From positions 248,001 through 312,000 of the forward strand of contig NC_056046.1 in the NCBI RefSeq assembly GCF_004379255.2: a stretch of 64,000 bases of DNA. Direction: 5' to 3'. The translations under genes were made by a program, and so were the position numbers. Origin of the DNA: Salvia splendens. Lineage: Eukaryota > Streptophyta > Magnoliopsida > Lamiales > Lamiaceae. The stretch's first letter is position 1. Every line of letters begins with the position of its first letter. The notes below the pieces were generated by a model. That model was not told where the DNA came from. It did no database searches and saw only the letters and a program-made list of their open reading frames with translations. Shown here in pieces: positions 58,026 to 64,000 of the stretch.

Positions 58026-60640
58026 TCGTCGCACTACTATTAATTTGGTTTTGATATATAATATATTTATAGTGAATTTAATGTGAGTGTTTAATGGGAT
58101 TTAACATGATTTAGGAACTTATTCACTTGTATCTTAGATACGTACGGATATGAGGTGATCTACTCGCAAAGTAGATTTGTTTTGACAAGTATATATATGG
58201 ATTGGTGCTTTCAACAATTATACGATATTTTCATCTAAACATATCGAATACAATCACTCATGTTATAGTATATTGGAGATTGGAGTCGATTCAAATCAAT
58301 CCCTTTCTTCCTTCTCATACATCATTGCCCTTATTTATTCGATAAAAAGTAAAGTTAATAAAAACAATAATTAATAAAAATATGAATCATGTGAATATAA
58401 TTTGAACAATTTTACTTTTTAATACTCCAAAAAATATGAAGATTTTAAATTTTATTTTTTAATTTTAATACTAGTATTCCTTTCATATCATTAAAGATTT
58501 CTCACTTCTTTTTTGTATTTGTTTTATAAAAAATGATAATAAATAGTTAAAGTTGAGAAAAAGTAAAGTGAAAGAATAAAGTAGAGAAGAGTTTTTTCTA
58601 TTATATTCTCTCTTACTTTACTTCCTCTAGTTAGTAGCTACGAGGAGAACCCAATCCTTACCCACGCACCAAAGAGAATATTTCGATATTTCAAATGTAC
58701 GATCCGAACTATGAGATGTTATTATATTCAATTCGTAATGATCATAGACCGAAATAGTACAAATGGATATGTGTTCTATAGAGGAGATACTATCTTCACT
58801 TGGGTGTTAAGAAGCAGCCCATCGTTACATTATTTGCCTATAAAATTCTCTGTAGTATAGATATTATCTAATAAAATATCTAGAGTTTTACCGATAAAAT
58901 ATATTCAAATTTTTTTAGAGAAAATTCTATATATTAATAATAATAGATTAGATAATTTTAGAATAAGTAATGACTGCGTATAAGTACGAGTGAGTTATAA
59001 TTTTGTACAAGTTTAGAAGTTGAAAAGTAAGTATTTCTGGCCCACACCACCAACATCTCATATATCATTTGTCACATATTTTGTCAATTATTTCTCAAAT
59101 ATTTACCCTAAACTAAATTACTCCTTTAATATATTTCATATTTTCCAACAAATAAATTACGTGTAAATTACTGGTGAGGATACTCGAGATAAATCTGAAG
59201 TTCTAGTCACCGTTTCTCTTAAGGGGAGGAGGCCCCAAACCCGAAATATATGCCTAGCTCCATAAGCCTTGACTCTTGGAATAACTCACCTTCAAGTTCA
59301 ACTCCCAAATTGTCTCTCATTTCAAAGAGTACACCTAATCTACTACAGTAGTATTCCTCAAACATAAAAGTCGGACTACCTGCAGCCAAATCCAAGGGAG
59401 ATCATCTCCAACTCTCTTCGGTGATATCCTCAGAGCCGTCGAATCTTGCAGAATTTTGTACATTTTTCGTAGCCAGATTCCATATTATTATTTTATCCGT
59501 TGACAAAGGGTTGGCCAAACATAGTAGGCCGTCGCACGCGTCCATGAAAAGCATGGCTCGGGTTGGTTTGGATCAATCCCTAATTTGGAAAATCTCAACA
59601 TGTGCGATTGTTTGACTTCAACTTTCGGACCATTACGAGACTGCAGTTTTGCAGAGTCGTTATCCTTGTTCATATAGCACATTGCTTGTTAATACACTTA
59701 GAAACGCACTTTCCAAACCAATTCACAGTTGCGATATGTGCCGCAAAATATGGAAAAAAAATCATAAGAATTTAGCGAAATCTTTAGAGGATATTAGTCC
59801 TCAAGTCCAAAGGAAGAAGATCGTACTTGTTGACCATTTGTTGCGACTTGTACGAAGAATACAATCCGGTGAAATAGCCCTAAGATATTGTCTTCCTCTT
59901 TCGATATTCGTACAAAGAAAACAATTTTGATGAAAAATCCCAAGAAATCGTCTTCCTTGTTTCGATTTCCGAAGGAAATAATATCAGAGTAAAGTTATTA
60001 TAGAGTAGGGTTCCCTTAGTCATTAACTTTAAAAAAAAAAGAATTTTCCATATTTTTACACTTGAAGCGACGCCGTTTCACTTATTAGGACTTTTGATCT
60101 TAAATATTCCTTTCGTCCCATAAAAATAAGTGCACTTCCCATTTTTTCCGTCCTAAAAATATTGGTATTTTCATTTATGGAAAGTTGCTCGTAACTCATT
60201 ACACATATACGTCAACTTATTTACCACTTATATTATCATTAAAACTTATTAAACATTAATAATAAGGGTCTTATTATCACTAAAAATTACTTTTACTATC
60301 ATTCTCCGTATCTCTTTTAGTTACTAATTGTACATTTATTTCTGTATCACTTCAAATGCACGTATTTTTATGGGAATGTGGTAATAGAAGTATTGAATCG
60401 TTACCTAGTTGAGCGAGTTGACAAAAAAGAAAATAAACTTTAAACCGAGGGCTGATTAATGATTATGGATTACATTAAAGTGGCCGCTATTAAGATAATT
60501 ATAGAACATTTCATATGCCATATTCTATATTTTACAATCGAAGCGACGCCGTTTCGATATTACTCAGCTCCTGATTTATTCATTTATTTATTTATAGTAC
60601 TGTATTATTTTATGTCGTATTACTCAGTTTCCGATCACAT
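58026..60640. other. Gene-free region upstream of two divergent genes
   Basis: Mostly AT-rich. About 59200-59930 is less AT-rich and contains short open frames (59421-59682, 59649-59930) that match no family I know; a degenerate 65-bp duplication lies at 59865-59990. A MITE is at 60107-60390. GAAGCGACGCCGTTTC occurs at about 60064 and 60540. Confidence 0.45.
60107..60390. mobile_element. Degenerate Stowaway-like MITE (about 284 bp)
   Basis: Left end TTCCTTTCGTCCCATAAAAA then TAAGTGCA after TA; right end TGCACGTATTTTTATGGGAA then TGTGG is the inverted match, followed by TA. Terminal bases have diverged. Confidence 0.6.
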
Positions 60641-61286
60641 CTCCTATCATCTTCTCGTTCCACCTCTCTTGTTCCGTTCGATCGTTATCTCCACTCCACT
60701 TTCAGTAAGTAATCTCTTCCAAGTTAATGGTTGATTTATCTTTGTTGTAATAATGATCATGAATTTGATGGTTTGACTTGATTTCTCGGTTGCCGAATTT
60801 TGTTCTGTTTGATCGGATTCATTTAATCAATTATGGATCTCCCATCGATCGATTTAGATGTTCTTATGATATTCTGTATGGAATCTCATATCCTGATCTG
60901 GTTTATCACCTGTATGAATATGTTATTTGCTTGATTTTTTTTGCTAGCTGTGATAACGTGTTGTGCTTGCGATGCAATTGAGTGGTTGTTGGCTATGCTG
61001 GGATTAGTTTTGGGGGAAAATGTTTTTTCTCCGGCGCGTTACTTCCTGATTTTGGGGTTAATTGATAGAATTTTTAATTCAACTAGCTAGCAAGCTGAAA
61101 AATGAACAATCTTATGCTTGAATTTTGGGGCTCTGTATACTTGTACTAGAAACTATTACTGTTTCTTGTCAGCTTCATGTAAACGGATATCAATTGAGCA
61201 ATATGGTTCATGCAATTTTTTTGGAACTAATATTTCTACACTATTTCATTCTGTAGGTAGGAACCATTGGGTTGCCACTCCTGTAA
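60641..61286 (+). other. 5' leader with intron of the ATG8-interacting protein gene
   Basis: A CT-rich leader exon ends near 60704 at a strong donor (GTAAGT); the acceptor TTCTGTAG ends near 61258. A leader intron of about 550 bp is thus likely, typical of highly expressed plant genes. Frames inside it are not supported. Confidence 0.55.
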
Positions 61287-62506
61287 ATGGCTGACAATGA
61301 GGAAGAGAAGGAGACTGGTCCAAGAGGAAATGAGTGGGAAGTTGTATCACTCTCTGCTTCAGCATATGCTGCTGCTCCTGGACCCGAACCGGTCGTCTCG
61401 AGGCAAGATAGCATAACAAAGTTCGATAAGCATGAGGGTGAAACTTCAGATGCCATGTTTATGTCTGGCCACTTTGTTTTTCCTCCGAGTCAGCATGAAA
61501 ATTTGCCAATTGAACCTGAATTCAATGAATCGGACAGTGAAAAGGGAGGACAGGATGATGTTTCTCAGTTGGGTAAAGAAGATAGAGCTAAATCAGATGC
61601 CAAGGATGAAGACGGTGCAAGTATTGAAGGACTCATCATGGCTGAAGAGCTTCCTGGAAATCAGGTACTTAATGAAAAAGGTAAAACACCATTTCTCAGT
61701 GGAGCAAATCTTGGAAAAGATTAAATCTTTGACAAAGCACAGAGTATTTACACAACTTTTAGTTCATTTAATAGTGAATCGACCATGGGCTTATCCAATA
61801 ATAGTGGGGGCGGTGCAGGAATTGATGCTTCTGTTGAACCTCTTGATTGTTATGTGGATCCCGACTTTCCAAATTTCCAGAAGCCCATTGAGGGGGACAA
61901 ATATGATGATGCTGACCTTCCTTGTGAAGCTTGGTGGAAAAGACAGGCCTTTTCAGTGTATGCTCATGCAAAAGAAGCAAATACGGTCTGGTCTATTTTC
62001 CTGGCCGCAGCTGTTATGGGACTTGTAATTATCGGTCACCAGTGGCAGCATGAGAGATGGCAGGTTTTGCGCCTAAGGTGGCAGTTTGATATTAATGATG
62101 AGGTATTCTCTCTTAACTAGATACACTCATTTTAGTGTCTCTTTGATGTTTATATGCTGGAATTTGGCAGTAATTTGTCATCCTTATTCTATGTTAGGCA
62201 GCTTATACTCTTTAGCTAGACCAATGCTTTCTGATACAGCCATATTGGTGGAATTAGTGTCTTGTTAAGAGGGTAATAAAGACAGGGGTAAAGGTGATTG
62301 GGATCCCTTTCAAAATACCCATCGAAGCACTATATGATACTGACAATCTAGTTTTATATGCCTGTGTTAAATGACTTGATTTGTTTGTGCTTCATGTGCA
62401 GAGGATGAGCAGGTTGCTTGCTCCCATATCCCGCCTTAAAGAAATGGCAATTGGTGGTCACCGACGGGGTTCACTTGTTAGAGGGAGCGCCTCATCAGAA
62501 CGCTAA
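61287..62506 (+). CDS. ATG8-interacting protein (ATI1/ATI2-like)
   Basis: Proposed exons: 61287-61664, 61743-62102 and 62402-62506, giving 280 residues. GNEWEVVSLSASAYAAAPGP at the N-terminus is the family signature and includes the ATG8-interacting motif W17-E-V-V20. CYVDPDFPNF and EAWWKRQAFSVYAHAKEAN precede one membrane helix (TVWSIFLAAAVMGLVIIGH, 207-225), followed by WQHERWQVLRLRWQF. ATI1/2 mark ER- and plastid-derived bodies for autophagy in stress and darkness. Without splicing of the 78-bp segment at 61665-61742, the frame meets TAA at 61723-61725 and the membrane part is lost; the same frame continues after it. The intron has GTAC at the donor, CACAG at the acceptor and is phase 0, so it is the preferred model. 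The third exon is short. Confidence 0.87.
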
Positions 62507-64000
62507 GATGATGACGAAATGTTTAATTGGGGGGGGGGGGGGGGGAACTGGAAAGAGTTGTAATGCGTGTCATATGCAAGTTGTACAAATTTGAGTGTAT
62601 GCCTCTCAACTAAGCTTGTTCATATTTTCATTATTATACTGCCATCATGATATGGGGTTTTATTGATATTTAAACTTTGGTGTTAGAGTTACTTGACAAT
62701 CACTTATTCACCATCTGTAGTCTCTGCTTCTTCTGTTGGGCATCATGAGCATCTATGTTTATATGTCATACTACTCTAGTCAGTGAAGTCGGAATGAGGT
62801 TTGAAGTCGTGAGCTCGTGATACATTGTAGCGTCTTAACATGCTGTAGCCGTACTGGGGATTTCGGTGGTGGTTTTTTTTTGGCGCAGGAGTTTAACGTT
62901 TCGCTCATTTATATCTTAACATATGTTTAGAGTTGTCAAATGGACTGGGCCATGACCCGCTTGGCTTGGTTCGAGTTCGGCTTATGTCTTGTATGTCCTA
63001 AATTCTGAGAAATTGTTTAATTATGACCCTTTTGAAATTATTACTTGGACGGAGTTGAATTGAATGAAGCAACCGCCTTGTTGATAAGTTGAGCAATAAA
63101 CATGATATATTTCTCCTAATTCAAGGAGGGTAGAGCACCGACTAAATTATAAATAAGTGAAGTTTGCAAATTAATACTCCTTCTCTCCGTTCCTTAAAAA
63201 TAGACCACATTTGTCATTTTGGAATATCCACTAATTCTATTTAAATAAATTTTTTTCTCTTCTCTACTAACAATACTCTATTTATTTTTTATTTCTTATC
63301 TCGTTTACTTTACATATTGTAAATTAAACTTGTGCCACTTCAAATGTTGTCTACTTTTTAGAGACGTATGGAATATACTTCATTATACCCCAAAAACTTT
63401 TATTATTATTAAAAGCATTTATTAAAAATCCAACTATTACTCCCACGAGCCACAACTAATAAAGAGGCCCAAATTTCATATATATAGTTCATTTATTTTA
63501 AAATTGAATGCTAACTGGACTTTTGACATCTTAAGAAATAAGGGAACATAAGAAATAAAAGAAAGAAAGTCGGTATTTCATCTATTCAGCTTATGCATCT
63601 TCTTTCAGTGACTACTTATTTAAATATTTTCATGTAACGCCCTTGTAATTATTTATTGAGTTTTAGATCGAAAATTATGTATCCTCTAGTTGGTTATGTT
63701 ATGAAAAACTTTCAAGTATGCAAATTGCAAGGTTTCATATTTTTTCACCCAAACATAACAAGTTTTAATAAATTAAACAGCAAAACATACTCCCCTTATA
63801 AAATTGGAATATAGCAAATAAAATAAATACATCAGGGCAGTTCGGCTTGAAAAACTATATCTGATGATTGATACATATGGTGTCTGTTCGGTATAAAATT
63901 TAATTCATGATTGAATATATATTATGTTTAATTTATGAGATTAAATCAATTTAGTTGTAAATAATTATATAATAATGAATTATAGTTATCCCGTTCAATT
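62507..64000. other. 3' UTR and gene-free right end
   Basis: A run of 17 G lies at 62529-62545, just after the stop codon. The rest is AT-rich with one MITE (63177-63375); no gene seen up to the window edge. Confidence 0.5.
63177..63375. mobile_element. Degenerate Stowaway-like MITE (about 199 bp)
   Basis: Left end CTCCTTCTCTCCGTTCCTTA then AAAATAGAC after TA; right part AAATGTTGTCTACTTTTTAG then AGACGTATGGAATA is an imperfect inverted match. Right boundary approximate. Confidence 0.6.

Noticed and set aside
61432..62028. 198-codon plus-strand frame over the ATI gene
   Set aside because: Alternative frame; the conserved WEVV, CYVDPDFPNF and membrane helix are in the other frame.

Overview
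The window is nuclear DNA from a flowering plant, almost certainly a core eudicot. Genes are split by short GT-AG introns, intergenic DNA is AT-rich, and small DNA transposons of typical plant families are dense, especially mariner/Stowaway-type elements ending in CTCCCTCCGTCC. The gene set (homogentisate dioxygenase, EF-hand Na/Ca exchanger NCL, IPT9, ATG8-interacting protein, CLE peptide, TBL acetyltransferase, SPEAR/TIE-type repressor) is plant-specific or plant-typical. Genus cannot be read from the sequence; Lamiales is only a guess. All exon models were built by eye from reading frame, splice sites and remembered family sequence, with no transcript support.

Layout. 1-2.1 kb: 5' part of a REXO4-like exonuclease gene (minus), cut by the window edge. 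2.4-6.1 kb: transposon-rich (932-bp mariner-like element, hAT terminus, candidate LTR). 6.2-10.9 kb: RING-H2 ubiquitin ligase with a spliced leader (plus). 11.7-14.5 kb: homogentisate 1,2-dioxygenase (plus). 15.7-18.9 kb: two PIF/Harbinger elements, one carrying a broken transposase. 20.0-21.7 kb: group E bZIP factor (plus). 22-27.7 kb: long gene-free stretch with a Copia-like solo LTR and MITEs. 27.8-30.2 kb: NCL exchanger (plus). 31.8-33.5 kb: SPEAR/TIE-like EAR repressor (minus). 34.4 kb: tRNA-Ile(UAU). 36.1-36.6 kb: relic of a CIN-type TCP gene that still carries a miR319-like complementary site. 37.8-38.6 kb: hAT remnant with a nested MITE. 39.0-42.5 kb: plastid P-loop ATPase of the Ycf45/SPD1 type (plus). 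45.2 kb: Mutator-like foldback element with a 9-bp target duplication. 47.1 kb: CLE peptide gene (plus). 48.7-52.0 kb: IPT9 (minus), divergent from a TBL acetyltransferase at 52.6-54.3 kb (plus). 54.8-57.3 kb: plant protein of unknown function with three recent 49-residue repeats (minus). 61.3-62.5 kb: ATI1/ATI2-like ATG8-interacting protein (plus). The ends of the window hold more MITEs.

Most genes are independent housekeeping or developmental loci. One grouping is suggestive: a TEAR1/ZFP1-type RING ligase, a TIE/SPEAR-type repressor and a miR319-class TCP relic lie within 28 kb. In Arabidopsis the equivalents act in one leaf-development circuit (TEAR1 degrades TIE1; TIE1 represses CIN-TCPs; miR319 targets TCP mRNA). 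This may be coincidence. I found no CRISPR, operon or clearly new enzymatic system. The most unusual items are the TCP/miR319 relic, the SPEAR intron repeats that copy a splice acceptor plus exon start, the 147-bp coding repeats at 56 kb, and a 78-bp intron whose retention would truncate the ATI protein.
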